Shown here piece after piece: positions 1-9,268 of a stretch of DNA of 64,000 nt. Position 1 is the first letter of the stretch, and each line of letters starts with the position of its first letter. Made by a program: the position numbers and the translations under genes. Source of the DNA: CAVWDU01 sp963840725 (GTDB taxonomy: Bacteria > Pseudomonadota > Gammaproteobacteria > Pseudomonadales > Halieaceae); assembly GCA_963840725.1 (NCBI GenBank), contig CAWIZY010000003.1, positions 186,001 through 250,000 of the forward strand, written 5' to 3'. Under the pieces are notes generated by a model, which did not search any database, was not told where the DNA came from, and saw only the letters and a program-made list of their open reading frames with translations.

Positions 1-1
1 G

Positions 2-2122
2 GTGAAACGCCTAGAGGGCGACATCGCCGAGTTGAATTTTGACCTGCAAGGCGAATCCGTCAACAAATTCGACCAGGCCACTGTGACCAGCCTCACGGCA
101 GCGCTCGACGCGCTGGAGGCCGAGCATGGCATTCGCGGTTTGCTGGTCACCAGCGCCAAGCCGGTGTTTATCGTCGGTGCGGATATCACCGAGTTCACCA
201 GCCTGTTCGGTGCCACGGTGGACGAGATCAAGCCCTTCACCGGGACCAACAATGCCAACTTCAATCGACTGCAGAATCTGCCCTACCCCAGCTGTGCGGT
301 CATCAACGGCTTTGCCATGGGGGGCGGCCTGGAAATCTGTCTGGCCTGCGATTTCAGAGTCATGAGCACGGCGGCAAAAGTAGGCCTGCCCGAGACCAAG
401 CTGGGTATCCTGCCCGGCTGGGGCGGCACGGTGCGACTGCCACGACTTATTGGCGTTGACGAGGCCGTCATGTGGATGGCAACCGGCAAGGAACAGCGAG
501 CAGACGACGCTCTCAAGGCGGGGGCGGTAGACGCCGTTGCTGCGCCGGAGCAGCTGCATGACGCGGCGATGGAGACGCTGCAGGGGGCGATTGACGGCAA
601 ACTCGACTACGCCCGGCGGCGCGTCGTGAAGAGCAGCCCGCTACCCCTGAATGATACTGAAGCCACCATGGCCTTCTTCACCATCAAGGGCATGGTCGGC
701 CAGCAGGCGGGCCGCAATTATCCCGCACCGGTCAAGGTCGTTGATGTCATCGAAGCCGCGAGAGGCATGAACCTCGAAGCCGCATTAGATGTCGAGGCGC
801 AGGCCTTTGCCGAGCTCGCCACGACTGACGTGGCGGCCGCCCTGGTCGGCGTGTTTCTGGCCGACCAGCTGCTGGGCAAAAAAGCCAAAGAATGGGAAAA
901 GCGGGCCGACAAGAAAATCGAGCGCGCCGCGGTGCTGGGCGCTGGCATCATGGGCGGCGGCATTGCCTACCAGTCCAGCCTGCGTGGCATCCCTATCAAG
1001 ATGAAGGATATTGCCCAATCAGGCCTGGATCTGGGCCTCAGCGAAGCCAATAAATTGCTATCCAAGCGGGTCGCGCGGGGGCGTATGACACCAGACAAGA
1101 TGGGCGAGGTACTGAACAATATCGACCCCACCCTGAGCTATGAGGGCTTTGACGCGGTAGATATCGTCATCGAAGCGGTAGTCGAGAACCCCAAAGTTAA
1201 ACACGCCGTACTGGCAGAAACCGAGCAGCAGCTCAGCCCCGATGCGATCCTGGCATCCAATACCTCGACTATTTCAATTACCCATCTGGCAACAGCACTG
1301 CAGCGTCCGGAAAACTTCTGCGGCATGCACTTCTTCAACCCGGTGCACGCGATGCCGCTGGTTGAGGTCATTCGGGGTGAGAAATCCTCCGACACGGCCA
1401 TTGCGCGTACCGTGGCTTACGCAAACCGCATGGGCAAGAAGGCCGTGGTGGTTAAAGACTGTCCCGGATTTCTGGTCAACCGGGTGCTGTTCCCCTATTT
1501 CGATGGCTTCTCCAAGTTACTGCGTGACGGAGCCGACTTCCAGGCCGTAGACAAGACCATGGAACGCTGGGGCTGGCCGATGGGGCCCGCCTACCTGATG
1601 GACGTGGTAGGCATCGATACCGGTGTCCATGCCGCAGGTGTTATGGCGGAGGGTTTCCCTGACCGTATGCAGATGGACTTCAAGACCGCCACTGAAATCA
1701 TGTTCGAAAACGAGCGACTCGGCCAGAAGAGCGGCAAGGGCTTTTATGAGTACGTGCCCGACAAGCGCGGCAAACCGAAGAAAACCGTAAGCGAAGAGAC
1801 CTACGCGCTGATCGAGCCTGTAGTCGGAGCACGCACTGAGTTTGAACGCGAGGATATCGTTGCCCGCATGATGCTGCCGATGGCCACCGAACTGGCACGC
1901 TGCCTGGAAGAGGGCATTGTCGGCAGTGCCGCTGAGGCGGATCTCGCCTTGTTATACGGCATCGGATTCCCCCCTTTCAGAGGTGGCGTTTTCCGCTGGA
2001 TCGATACGGTCGGCCTCGCCCACATCGCCGAGGCCTCAGAGAAATTCGCCCACCTGGGCAAGAGCTATGAGCTCACCGACGGCATGAAGGCCAAACTGGC
2101 TGCCGGCGAAACCTACTACTGA
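2..2122 (+). CDS. fadB: Fatty acid oxidation complex alpha subunit (5' end cut by window edge)
   Basis: This is the multifunctional alpha subunit of the aerobic beta-oxidation complex: enoyl-CoA hydratase/isomerase followed by NAD-dependent 3-hydroxyacyl-CoA dehydrogenase. The first about 190 residues are the crotonase domain, with the oxyanion-loop segment GGGLEICLA and the catalytic GLPETKLGILPGWGG. The Rossmann glycine motif GAGIMGGGI lies near residue 310, and the dehydrogenase signature GMHFFNPVHAMPLVEV near residue 440. The visible 706 residues match FadB but lack about 10 N-terminal residues, so the GTG at position 2 is probably internal and the true start lies left of the window. fadA follows after 27 bp, giving the usual fadBA operon. 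Confidence 0.95.
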   Translation: MKRLEGDIAELNFDLQGESVNKFDQATVTSLTAALDALEAEHGIRGLLVTSAKPVFIVGADITEFTSLFGATVDEIKPFTGTNNANFNRLQNLPYPSCAVINGFAMGGGLEICLACDFRVMSTAAKVGLPETKLGILPGWGGTVRLPRLIGVDEAVMWMATGKEQRADDALKAGAVDAVAAPEQLHDAAMETLQGAIDGKLDYARRRVVKSSPLPLNDTEATMAFFTIKGMVGQQAGRNYPAPVKVVDVIEAARGMNLEAALDVEAQAFAELATTDVAAALVGVFLADQLLGKKAKEWEKRADKKIERAAVLGAGIMGGGIAYQSSLRGIPIKMKDIAQSGLDLGLSEANKLLSKRVARGRMTPDKMGEVLNNIDPTLSYEGFDAVDIVIEAVVENPKVKHAVLAETEQQLSPDAILASNTSTISITHLATALQRPENFCGMHFFNPVHAMPLVEVIRGEKSSDTAIARTVAYANRMGKKAVVVKDCPGFLVNRVLFPYFDGFSKLLRDGADFQAVDKTMERWGWPMGPAYLMDVVGIDTGVHAAGVMAEGFPDRMQMDFKTATEIMFENERLGQKSGKGFYEYVPDKRGKPKKTVSEETYALIEPVVGARTEFEREDIVARMMLPMATELARCLEEGIVGSAAEADLALLYGIGFPPFRGGVFRWIDTVGLAHIAEASEKFAHLGKSYELTDGMKAKLAAGETYY

Positions 2123-2149
2123 GCATCAGGTGCAAAAAGGAGAATGACG

Positions 2150-3325
2150 GTGAGTGTGAATTCCAGAGACGCAGTAATAGTCGACTACGCCCGCAGTGCC
2201 ATGGGCCGGTCAAAAGGCGGGTGTTTTCGCAATGTCCGCGCCGACGACCTGTCGGCTGGTGTTATCAAAGGCCTGCTGGCGCGCAATGAAGCCCTGGACC
2301 CGGCTGAAATCGACGACCTTATCTGGGGCTGCGTGATGCAGCGCGACGAGCAGGGCATGAACCTGGGGCGCGTGCTGGTACTGACGGCACAACTGCCGTT
2401 CAGCATCCCCGGCCAAACCGTTAACCGGCTGTGCGGCTCGTCCATGAGCGCATTGCAGTCAGCGGCCGCCAACATCATGGCCGGCATCGGTGATGTTTAC
2501 CTGGTGGGCGGCGTCGAGCATATGGGTCACCTTCCGATGATGGAGCACGTGGACCCTAACCCGCGGATGGGCCTCAATGTGGCCAAGGCCGCCGGGATGA
2601 TGGGTATGACCGCCGAGTACCTGGCCCTGCTGCACGGTATTGGTCGCGAACAACAGGATGCCTTCGGGCTGCGCTCGCACCAACTCGCCCACAAGGCAAC
2701 GGTCGAAGGGAAATTCGCGCGCGAAATCATTCCCATTGAGGGCCACGACGAGAATGGCGCACTCATTGCCGTTACCGAGGACGAAACCATTCGCCCGGAA
2801 ACGACTCTCGAGGGGCTCGCCAGTCTGCCACCGGCTTTCAACCCACAGGGTGGCACCGTAACGGCTGGCACCTCATCCCAGATCGCTGATGGTGCTTCGG
2901 CGATGCTGGTCATGTCGGCGGAAAAAGCCCAGGCCCTGGGCCTGACGCCCATCGCCCGTATCAAAGGCATGGGGCTGGCTGGCGTCGACCCTTCCATTAT
3001 GGGTTACGGCCCGGTGCCGTCGACCCGCAAGGCCCTGAAAAAGCTCGGCCTCAGCATCGGGGATATCCAGACTGTAGAGCTCAATGAAGCTTTTGCTGCT
3101 CAGGCTCTGCCGGTGCTCAAAGACCTGGAACTACTGGACGATATGGATACCAAGGTGAACTTGCACGGCGGCGCGATCGCCCTCGGCCACCCCTTTGGCT
3201 GCTCGGGCACGCGGATCACAGGCTCTTTGCTCACGGTTATGCAGGAGCAGGATACCACCCTGGGCGTATCCACCATGTGTATCGGCCTCGGCCAGGGCAT
3301 CACCACGGTCCTGGAGCGGCTCTGA
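2150..3325 (+). CDS. fadA: 3-ketoacyl-CoA thiolase, beta subunit of the fatty acid oxidation complex
   Basis: FadA catalyses the last step of each beta-oxidation round, cleaving 3-ketoacyl-CoA with CoA to acetyl-CoA, and pairs with FadB. The acyl-accepting cysteine sits in NRLCGSSMSAL near residue 95. The C-terminal part has GGAIALGHPFGCSGTR with the conserved histidine, and STMCIGLGQG with the second active cysteine. Length (391 aa) is normal for the family. The AAAGGAG at 2136-2142 lies only 1 nt before an in-frame ATG at 2144 but 7 nt before the GTG at 2150, so I prefer the GTG; the choice adds or removes two residues. Confidence 0.95.
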   Translation: MSVNSRDAVIVDYARSAMGRSKGGCFRNVRADDLSAGVIKGLLARNEALDPAEIDDLIWGCVMQRDEQGMNLGRVLVLTAQLPFSIPGQTVNRLCGSSMSALQSAAANIMAGIGDVYLVGGVEHMGHLPMMEHVDPNPRMGLNVAKAAGMMGMTAEYLALLHGIGREQQDAFGLRSHQLAHKATVEGKFAREIIPIEGHDENGALIAVTEDETIRPETTLEGLASLPPAFNPQGGTVTAGTSSQIADGASAMLVMSAEKAQALGLTPIARIKGMGLAGVDPSIMGYGPVPSTRKALKKLGLSIGDIQTVELNEAFAAQALPVLKDLELLDDMDTKVNLHGGAIALGHPFGCSGTRITGSLLTVMQEQDTTLGVSTMCIGLGQGITTVLERL

Positions 3326-3408
3326 GCCGGTCCGTGACCGACAGGTAGCCTTTGACCCCGCGGGGCGTTGTCGCTACTCTTGGCTGCGTGTTTCCCGGCA
3401 CGCACCTC

Positions 3409-3482
3409 GCGGGTGTAGTTCAATGGTAGAACCGGAGCTTCCCAAGCTTCTAATGTGGGTTCGATTCCCATCACCCGCTCCA
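3409..3482 (+). tRNA. tRNA-Gly (anticodon CCC)
   Basis: A full cloverleaf can be drawn. The acceptor stem GCGGGTG pairs with CACCCGC, the D arm is GTTC-AATGGTA-GAAC, and the anticodon stem GGAGC/GCTTC closes the loop TTCCCAA, giving anticodon CCC, which reads GGG. The T arm GTGGG/CCCAT closes TTCGATT. Discriminator T and an encoded CCA end the gene. It stands alone and is followed at once by a hairpin with a T-run. Confidence 0.95.
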
Positions 3483-3491
3483 AAATCAGGA

Positions 3492-3513
3492 AAGAGCCCC
3501 ATGGGGCCTTTTG
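3492..3513 (+). terminator. Intrinsic terminator of tRNA-Gly
   Basis: About 10 bp after the encoded CCA there is a short GC-rich inverted repeat (GCCC-CATG-GGGC) followed by CCTTTT. Position directly behind a single tRNA gene supports a rho-independent terminator, although the loop is tight and the T-run short. Confidence 0.6.
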
Positions 3514-3878
3514 CCGTTTAAGTGTTTTTCTGCCGATTGGCGGACAAACCGGCTGCGACCCGGCGTCCGGACAGTCACTGTGAACTGGCCTTGAGCGGCC
3601 GTCCACCGTTATACCAACCGCGCCGATATCCGGGTCTGCATCTGAGCCTGACCTAAAAATTGACACCGCCATAACCCACTCCTACTCTTATTCCATACAA
3701 TAAGAAGCATGGGTTCTGTTTCCGATGTTCAGCCGTAAGTCACTGCCCAAGAGTAAACGCTTCAAACGGCCCTGTAGTCCGAACTTCCCAGCACAGTGTC
3801 GGGACCGCCCGCTCCGGCGGCGACTCTCCCGCAGTCACGCTAGCTGTTCTGTCCATTACTAATAATCAAGGAACAACC
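3514..3878. other. Intergenic region before the TonB receptor; no gene seen
   Basis: No convincing coding frame exists in these 365 bases. The only feature I can name is a possible promoter at 3660-3688 and a ribosome-binding AAGGA about 8 bp before the receptor ATG. The rest, including several short GC-rich inverted repeats, remains unexplained and may be leader RNA. Confidence 0.5.
3660..3688 (+). promoter_or_regulatory. Possible sigma70 promoter for the TonB receptor gene
   Basis: A perfect -35 hexamer TTGACA at 3660-3665 is followed, after 17 bp, by TACTCT, a weak -10 match. It lies about 190 bp before the receptor start. The -35 is convincing, the -10 is not. Confidence 0.3.
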
Positions 3879-6554
3879 ATGAGCCCAAACTGTGCCCGCA
3901 ATTTCAGCCCGCTGCGTCTGGCTGTCTCCGCGGCAACGCTGTTACTTTTCAGCATCGACACCTATGCCCAGTTGGAGGAGGTCATCGTGACCGCCCAGAA
4001 GCGGGCGGAATCGGCCCAGGATGTGCCTATTGCGATCACCGCTTTTGACGATGAGGCACTGACAGCCAAGCAGATCGTCGGCTTTGCGGACATGCGCTTT
4101 GCCGCCCCCAATGTCAGTTACACCAAGGCCAACTTTACCGGCAATAACTTTCAAATTCGCGGCGTGGGAACCAACCTCGTTGCCGCCTCCGCAGACAACG
4201 GGGTCGGTGTGCATGTCAACGAAGTGCCCCTGATCTCGCCCCGCTTATTCGAAACCGAGTATTTCGATGTGGAGCAGGTGGCCGTGTTACGCGGTCCGCA
4301 GGGAACGCTTTATGGCCGCAACTCCACCGGCGGCGCCGTCAACATGATCACGCGCACAGCGCATACCGAAGGCATCGAGGCAAACCTGGAAGCACAGTAC
4401 GGCAACTACGATCACATGCGAATCAATGGCGCGCTAAATATCCCGCTGGGCGACAGCTTTGCCATGCGTTTTGCGGGACTCTGGCTGGACCGGGAGGGCT
4501 ACACGGAAAACGTTTTCGATGGCAGCGATGTCGACGGTCGCGACCAGTATGCGCTGCGCGCCTCCTTCAGCTGGATGCCTGGCGACAACACCACCATCGA
4601 CCTGATGCTGTCTTATTTCGATGAGGACAGCACCCGAACCCGCAGCCAGAAAACCACCTGCCACAACGATCCCAGTGGCCTGCTGGGCTGCCTGCCCGAC
4701 CGGCTGGACTTTGATCAACCCAACCCCTCGTCTACCCTGGCCAATATTCTGTCCTCCGACGCGATACTCGGGCCCCTCGGAGCCTTCGAATTGGGCAACA
4801 ATTTCCGCAGTCCAACACCGCGTGACTACCGCAAAGTGTACTCCGACCGGGCGCCAGGCTACGAGGCGGATGAGACGCTGGTCACCCTGCACATCAACCA
4901 CGAGCTGGAGAACTACACGCTTGCCCTGGTCGCCGGCTACCAGGACACCACGGTTAATTCGCAACAGGACTACCAGTGGAATGTGGGCGAAGCCACGCCG
5001 GTGCCCGACCTGCTGCCCCTGGTCGCCCCACAAACCTACGAGCAACTCTATGCCAACGGCTGGCCCATCTCGGCGCCCTCAAACAACTCCACCGGCATCA
5101 TTGGCGGCAATATCGACGCTTTCAACGCCGGTTTCGAGGCCTACGATCAGAGCAATCAGGAGTCCGAGCAGTACTCGCTGGAGGCCCGCATCCAGTCCGA
5201 CTTTGACGGCCCCGTCAACTTCCTGGTGGGTGGCTTCTGGATGGATGTCGACCTGGACAACCAGTACTGGGTCTTTGCCACGGGGCTTGATTACTTTTCG
5301 GCCGTCTTTCCTGCAGCGGCACTGGGGGCGGATGCTACCGGCTGGGTGGCACCACAGTTCAACAACTCCACCGATGCCTACAGTATCGAGTCTCAGGCTG
5401 TATTTGGGGAAATTTACTACGACTTCACCGACCGGCTGAAGCTGACCGTCGGCGCACGCTACACCATCGATACCAAGGAAATCAGCGATCGCCAGTTCCT
5501 GCTCAATAATGATCTCACCACCGGTGCCCCGCTGCTGCAAGCCCTGAATGCCGATCAACCCATACCGGTGCCGTCCCGAGACGCCAAGGAGGAGTGGAAG
5601 GAATACACCGGGAGGATCGTGCTGGACTGGGCGATGACCGATGACTCGCTACTCTATGCCTCCCTGTCCAGAGGCTACAAGGGCGGCGGCTTTAACCCGC
5701 CATTCGACCCGGTGCAATTTCCGGGCACCGCCGCTGAATTTGCGCCGGAATTCGTCGATGCCTACGAAATAGGCATCAAGAACACGCTCTTCGACGGCAC
5801 GCTGCAGGCTAACCTGACGGCGTTCTTCTACGACTATCAGGACATGCAGATCTCCAAAATCGTCAACCGCACTTCCTTCAATGAAAACACCGATGCCGAG
5901 ATCTACGGCGCCGAGGCTGAATTCATGTGGGCACCCAATGAGCGCTGGCTGCTCAATGCGAACTTCGCGTACCTGCACGGCGAGGCACTGGATTTCGAGA
6001 GTGTGGATACGCGCGACCCCACCGACGGGCGCGACGATGTCACCCTGATCAAGGATCTGAGCAACGCCTCCAACTGCGTTGTCATGATCGACCCGGAGAC
6101 CTTCGGCGCAGTGGCAGGCTCCCAGTTCAGCTCTTGTGCCGCGCTCGCTGGCGCTGGCCTGCCCGTCACCGACGGCATTTCACTCAACCTCGACGGCAAC
6201 CAACTACAAAACTCGCCGGAGTGGTCGGCCAGCCTCGGGGCACAATATACCTTCTTCCTGCCCCAGGATTATAGATTGTCGATGCGAGTGGATTACTACT
6301 GGCAGGACGAAATGTATTCCCGGGTGTTCAACAAGAACATCGACCGCATTGATGCCTGGGACATCTGGAATGCGCAGGCCAATCTCTGGTCTCCCGACGA
6401 CACCTGGTATGTGCGCGCCTTTGTGAAGAATATCAACGATGACGACAATATCGTGGGCATGTATGTGACCGACCCATCATCCGGACTGTTTACCAATGTT
6501 TTCACCATCGAGCCGCGCACCTACGGCCTCGCGATAGGTTATAACTTTAACTGA
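3879..6554 (+). CDS. TonB-dependent outer-membrane receptor
   Basis: An 891-residue outer-membrane beta-barrel receptor for energised uptake of an unknown ligand. It has a signal peptide ending near TYAQ (about residue 31), then the segment LEEVIVTAQKR, the TonB-box/N-terminal pattern typical of the receptors expanded in sphingomonads and marine gammaproteobacteria. The plug domain follows (VAVLRGPQGTLYGRNSTGGAVN near residue 150 is split here by function: plug end and barrel start), then barrel strands up to a C-terminal IGYNFN. A ribosome-binding AAGGA precedes the ATG by 8 bp. It stands alone with no neighbouring catabolic or siderophore gene, so the substrate cannot be inferred; nearness to fadBA hints at lipids or hydrophobic compounds, but this is weak. 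Confidence 0.92.
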   Translation: MSPNCARNFSPLRLAVSAATLLLFSIDTYAQLEEVIVTAQKRAESAQDVPIAITAFDDEALTAKQIVGFADMRFAAPNVSYTKANFTGNNFQIRGVGTNLVAASADNGVGVHVNEVPLISPRLFETEYFDVEQVAVLRGPQGTLYGRNSTGGAVNMITRTAHTEGIEANLEAQYGNYDHMRINGALNIPLGDSFAMRFAGLWLDREGYTENVFDGSDVDGRDQYALRASFSWMPGDNTTIDLMLSYFDEDSTRTRSQKTTCHNDPSGLLGCLPDRLDFDQPNPSSTLANILSSDAILGPLGAFELGNNFRSPTPRDYRKVYSDRAPGYEADETLVTLHINHELENYTLALVAGYQDTTVNSQQDYQWNVGEATPVPDLLPLVAPQTYEQLYANGWPISAPSNNSTGIIGGNIDAFNAGFEAYDQSNQESEQYSLEARIQSDFDGPVNFLVGGFWMDVDLDNQYWVFATGLDYFSAVFPAAALGADATGWVAPQFNNSTDAYSIESQAVFGEIYYDFTDRLKLTVGARYTIDTKEISDRQFLLNNDLTTGAPLLQALNADQPIPVPSRDAKEEWKEYTGRIVLDWAMTDDSLLYASLSRGYKGGGFNPPFDPVQFPGTAAEFAPEFVDAYEIGIKNTLFDGTLQANLTAFFYDYQDMQISKIVNRTSFNENTDAEIYGAEAEFMWAPNERWLLNANFAYLHGEALDFESVDTRDPTDGRDDVTLIKDLSNASNCVVMIDPETFGAVAGSQFSSCAALAGAGLPVTDGISLNLDGNQLQNSPEWSASLGAQYTFFLPQDYRLSMRVDYYWQDEMYSRVFNKNIDRIDAWDIWNAQANLWSPDDTWYVRAFVKNINDDDNIVGMYVTDPSSGLFTNVFTIEPRTYGLAIGYNFN

Positions 6555-6598
6555 GGGGTAATATCAGCAAGCGGGTGCGGGCCCGCCCGTCACCCTCA

Positions 6599-6928
6599 TC
6601 AGGCCTGGGTGGAGAGAGACCGGTCGATGGCCCGCAGCGCTGTGAGCAGGCCCTCGCCCGAGTGTGCTGAAGCGAGGAAATACTCCTCGGCAATGGGCGC
6701 TATCGCGCAGCGCGCGGGCAGGTCTTCTCCCTGCTCCAGCGCCTGGTATAGTCGCGGTACAAATATAAACTGCAGCCACTGGGGCAGGGTGAGCGTGTCA
6801 ATACAAAACGGCTGCGACGATAGCAGCGCCTCCGCCGGCGGCGGTTCCTGCTCCCACAGGTTCAACTGCCGCAGCTGGGCCTCGATATCGATCAGCAATG
6901 CTGCCACTTCGGTGCGCATACACTCCAT
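6599..6928 (-). CDS. yqcC: YqcC family protein (DUF446)
   Basis: A small cytoplasmic protein of unknown function matching the YqcC family. The recognisable core is QPFCIDTLTLPQWLQFIF followed by PRLYQALEQGEDLP, with the family's acidic C-terminal helix. YqcC is about 109 residues, and the start here (ATG 6928, or the ATG at 6919 with GGAG 3 nt upstream) gives 107-110 residues; a longer frame to 6991 reads into non-conserved sequence. It converges on the TonB receptor, 44 bp away. In many gammaproteobacteria yqcC is next to truC, which is not seen here. Confidence 0.8.
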   Translation of the reverse strand: MECMRTEVAALLIDIEAQLRQLNLWEQEPPPAEALLSSQPFCIDTLTLPQWLQFIFVPRLYQALEQGEDLPARCAIAPIAEEYFLASAHSGEGLLTALRAIDRSLSTQA

Positions 6929-7069
6929 CAAACAACCGTCCGTAACTGTGACTTTATTCAACGCCCTACTGTAGCTGAGAGCGGCGCGCACCGCGACTTT
7001 AGGGATCGGCAGGCGGACTCAGGCTGGGCTCATAACGACAGTATTGTCACGGCTGACAGCCTCTTCCTG

Positions 7070-9265
7070 CTACTGCGTCACGCCGAGATCCCGCCGAAAC
7101 GGTGGCAGTGAATCGAGAATAGCGCGGCCATAGCGCCGGGTCATCACCCGACGGTCCAGCAGGGTCACCCGGCCTGTATCGGTTTCGGTACGCAACAGGC
7201 GGCCGCAGGCCTGAACCAGGCGCAGTGCCGCGTCGGGGACGCTGATTTCCATAAACGGATTGCGACCCTGCGCTTCGACCCATTCCGCCAATGCCGCCTC
7301 TATGGGGCTGTCGGGTACGGCGAAGGGCAGTTTGGCTATCACCACGTGACGACAGTAGTCGCCGGGCAAGTCCACCCCTTCAGCAAAACTGGCCAGACCA
7401 AAAATAACACTGCCTTCACCTGCGTCTATCGCCGCACGATGGCGCCGGAGGATGTCCTGCTTACTGTATTCTCCCTGCATCAGAATGAGGTCAGCGAGGC
7501 TGCCTGTGAGGCCCTCGTAAACATCCTGCATCTGGCGGCGCGAAGAGAACAAAACCAGACTGCCCTCATCGCGAGCAAGCAGATCGGGCAACAGGTCAAT
7601 AATGGCCTGGGTATGTGCGGGGGCGTCGCCCGGATCACAGGCCATAGCGGGGACGACCAGGGTTGCATTGCTGTAGTTAAACGGACTCTGCACCACTTTA
7701 TAGACGGCATCCCGCGGCGCCCCAGAGTGGAGAATAAAACGCTCAAAGGAGGCCAGCGCGGTAATCGTCGCAGAAGTAACGACAACCCCGGCAGCCCGGG
7801 ACCACAGGCAATCCTGGAGAATATCAGCGGCAAGGATCGGACTACAGCGCAGCTCATAGCCGACCTGATTGCCGGTAGACAAGCGGGTTATCCAGCGCGC
7901 CATAGGGGGCTCTTCTGTACCGCCACCGCCAGCGTAGGCCTGCCACAACTCGTAGGTGCCCTGCGCCCGACCCAGCATACCCCCCACCATCAGATGCAAG
8001 GTTTCGGTCGTCTCTTTGTCCATCCCCGGCAGACCATCGTCAAGCTCGTCTTCCAGCGCCCTCTCCAACTGATCAAGCGCCGCGGTGATGCGTCGGAACT
8101 GGCCTTCGAGCACGGCAGCTGCAGGCTGCAACACGGGAGGAACCTGGCCATGAGGGAAGCGCAGCTGCGACTCATCCCGACGCTGCTCCTGATCCGCCTC
8201 CTCGAACAAACCCGCGACCACCTGCTCGGCATTCTGTAAGCTTTCCGCTGCCTCATCCATCGCTGTGGTCAGCTGCTCCAGGGTTGAGCCCATCCCCTGC
8301 AGCGCCGCCAGGCTCTGGGCAGACTGGGACAATAGACTGTGGCTGTCCTGCAACCACTGCCCGGTCGTATGCAGTCGGCAGAAGCTGGCGAAATGCGAGA
8401 GGGCTTTGTCCGGCAGATGATGACCCTCGTCAAAAATATAAATGCTGTCTTCCGGATCGGGCAGAATAGCACCGCCCCCGAGGGCAAGGTCGGCCAGGGT
8501 GAGATCGTGATTGGTGACGATGATATCGGCGTTCTGAAGCGCCTCCCGGGCACGAAAAAAGCTGCACTGGCTTATGTTGGGACAGCGCCGGCCGCTACAT
8601 TGGCTGTTATCGCTGGTCGCCGGAAACCAGATCTCGTCGGTGACACTATCCGTCCAGTTATCCCGGTCGCCGTCCCATTCTCCCCTGGCCAGCCCGGTCA
8701 GCATCGCATTGTAGGCCGAGAGGGCACCGGCACTCATTGTTGCCCCCGGGTCATCGGGGTACAGTGCCAGCGGCGTCCCGTCGCCCTGCCCCAGCAAGCG
8801 ATCCAGCTTCGACAGGCAAACATAGCGACGACGCCCCTTGGCGAGCGCGAAGCTGAAATCCAGGCCGCTATGGCGCCTGATATCCGGCAAGTCCTTGTTA
8901 ATAAACTGTTCTTGCAGGGCCACCGTAGCCGTGGCGACCACCAGTCGTTTGGCTAGCGCCATAGCCACCGGGATAGCGGCCACCGCATAGGCGATCGTCT
9001 TCCCGGTGCCCGTACCGGCCTCGATAACACAGACCGCCGGCGCAGCACCGGCTGCCGCAGCATCGGCTGCCGCAGCATCGGCTGCCGCAGGGACGCCTGC
9101 CGCAGCATCGGCTGCCGCAGGGACGCCTGCCGCAGGTATTCGGGCAAGGGCGTTGGCAATCTCAGCAATCATCTGCCGCTGCCCCCAGCGCGGGGCCAGC
9201 GATTTGCTGTCCATCAGGGCAGCATAGGCATCTCTAATACGGGTCTTTAACTCATCACTGAGCAA
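7070..9265 (-). CDS. dinG: ATP-dependent DNA helicase DinG
   Basis: DinG is an iron-sulfur superfamily 2 helicase that unwinds D-loops, R-loops and G4 structures during repair. Seen here: the Q-type motif RWGQRQMIAEIANAL near residue 30, Walker A EAGTGTGKT at about 82-90, four cluster cysteines (one in RRRYVC, three in CSGRRCPNISQC), the Walker B DEGHH box, and the C-terminal SFAEGVDLPG and ACGRLLRTETD. Length (731) is near the family norm (716) despite an alanine-rich tandem-repeat insertion between residues 45 and 76. The start is TTG at 9265: an in-frame TGA lies two codons upstream, and the N-terminus aligns with E. coli DinG from there. It follows the acyltransferase gene by 3 bp. Confidence 0.93.
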   Translation of the reverse strand: MLSDELKTRIRDAYAALMDSKSLAPRWGQRQMIAEIANALARIPAAGVPAAADAAAGVPAAADAAAADAAAAGAAPAVCVIEAGTGTGKTIAYAVAAIPVAMALAKRLVVATATVALQEQFINKDLPDIRRHSGLDFSFALAKGRRRYVCLSKLDRLLGQGDGTPLALYPDDPGATMSAGALSAYNAMLTGLARGEWDGDRDNWTDSVTDEIWFPATSDNSQCSGRRCPNISQCSFFRAREALQNADIIVTNHDLTLADLALGGGAILPDPEDSIYIFDEGHHLPDKALSHFASFCRLHTTGQWLQDSHSLLSQSAQSLAALQGMGSTLEQLTTAMDEAAESLQNAEQVVAGLFEEADQEQRRDESQLRFPHGQVPPVLQPAAAVLEGQFRRITAALDQLERALEDELDDGLPGMDKETTETLHLMVGGMLGRAQGTYELWQAYAGGGGTEEPPMARWITRLSTGNQVGYELRCSPILAADILQDCLWSRAAGVVVTSATITALASFERFILHSGAPRDAVYKVVQSPFNYSNATLVVPAMACDPGDAPAHTQAIIDLLPDLLARDEGSLVLFSSRRQMQDVYEGLTGSLADLILMQGEYSKQDILRRHRAAIDAGEGSVIFGLASFAEGVDLPGDYCRHVVIAKLPFAVPDSPIEAALAEWVEAQGRNPFMEISVPDAALRLVQACGRLLRTETDTGRVTLLDRRVMTRRYGRAILDSLPPFRRDLGVTQ
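9042..9135 (-). repeat. In-frame 15-bp tandem repeat inside dinG
   Basis: About six imperfect 15-bp units of two kinds (one built on GCTGCCGCAGCATCG, the other with GGGACGCCTGCCGCA) encode an alanine/proline/aspartate-rich stretch (blocks such as AAGVPAAADA) just before Walker A. Unit length is a multiple of three, so changes in copy number keep the frame. Confidence 0.9.
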
Positions 9266-9268
9266 TGG

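Noticed and set aside
3100..3672. A 190-residue minus-strand open frame over tRNA-Gly
   Set aside because: It reads the antisense of the tRNA (the segment VMGIEPTLEAWEAPVL is a known false protein from anti-tRNA-Gly) and the end of fadA; not a gene.
7346..8239. Long plus-strand frame opposite dinG
   Set aside because: Antisense shadow of a well-conserved helicase with no family resemblance.
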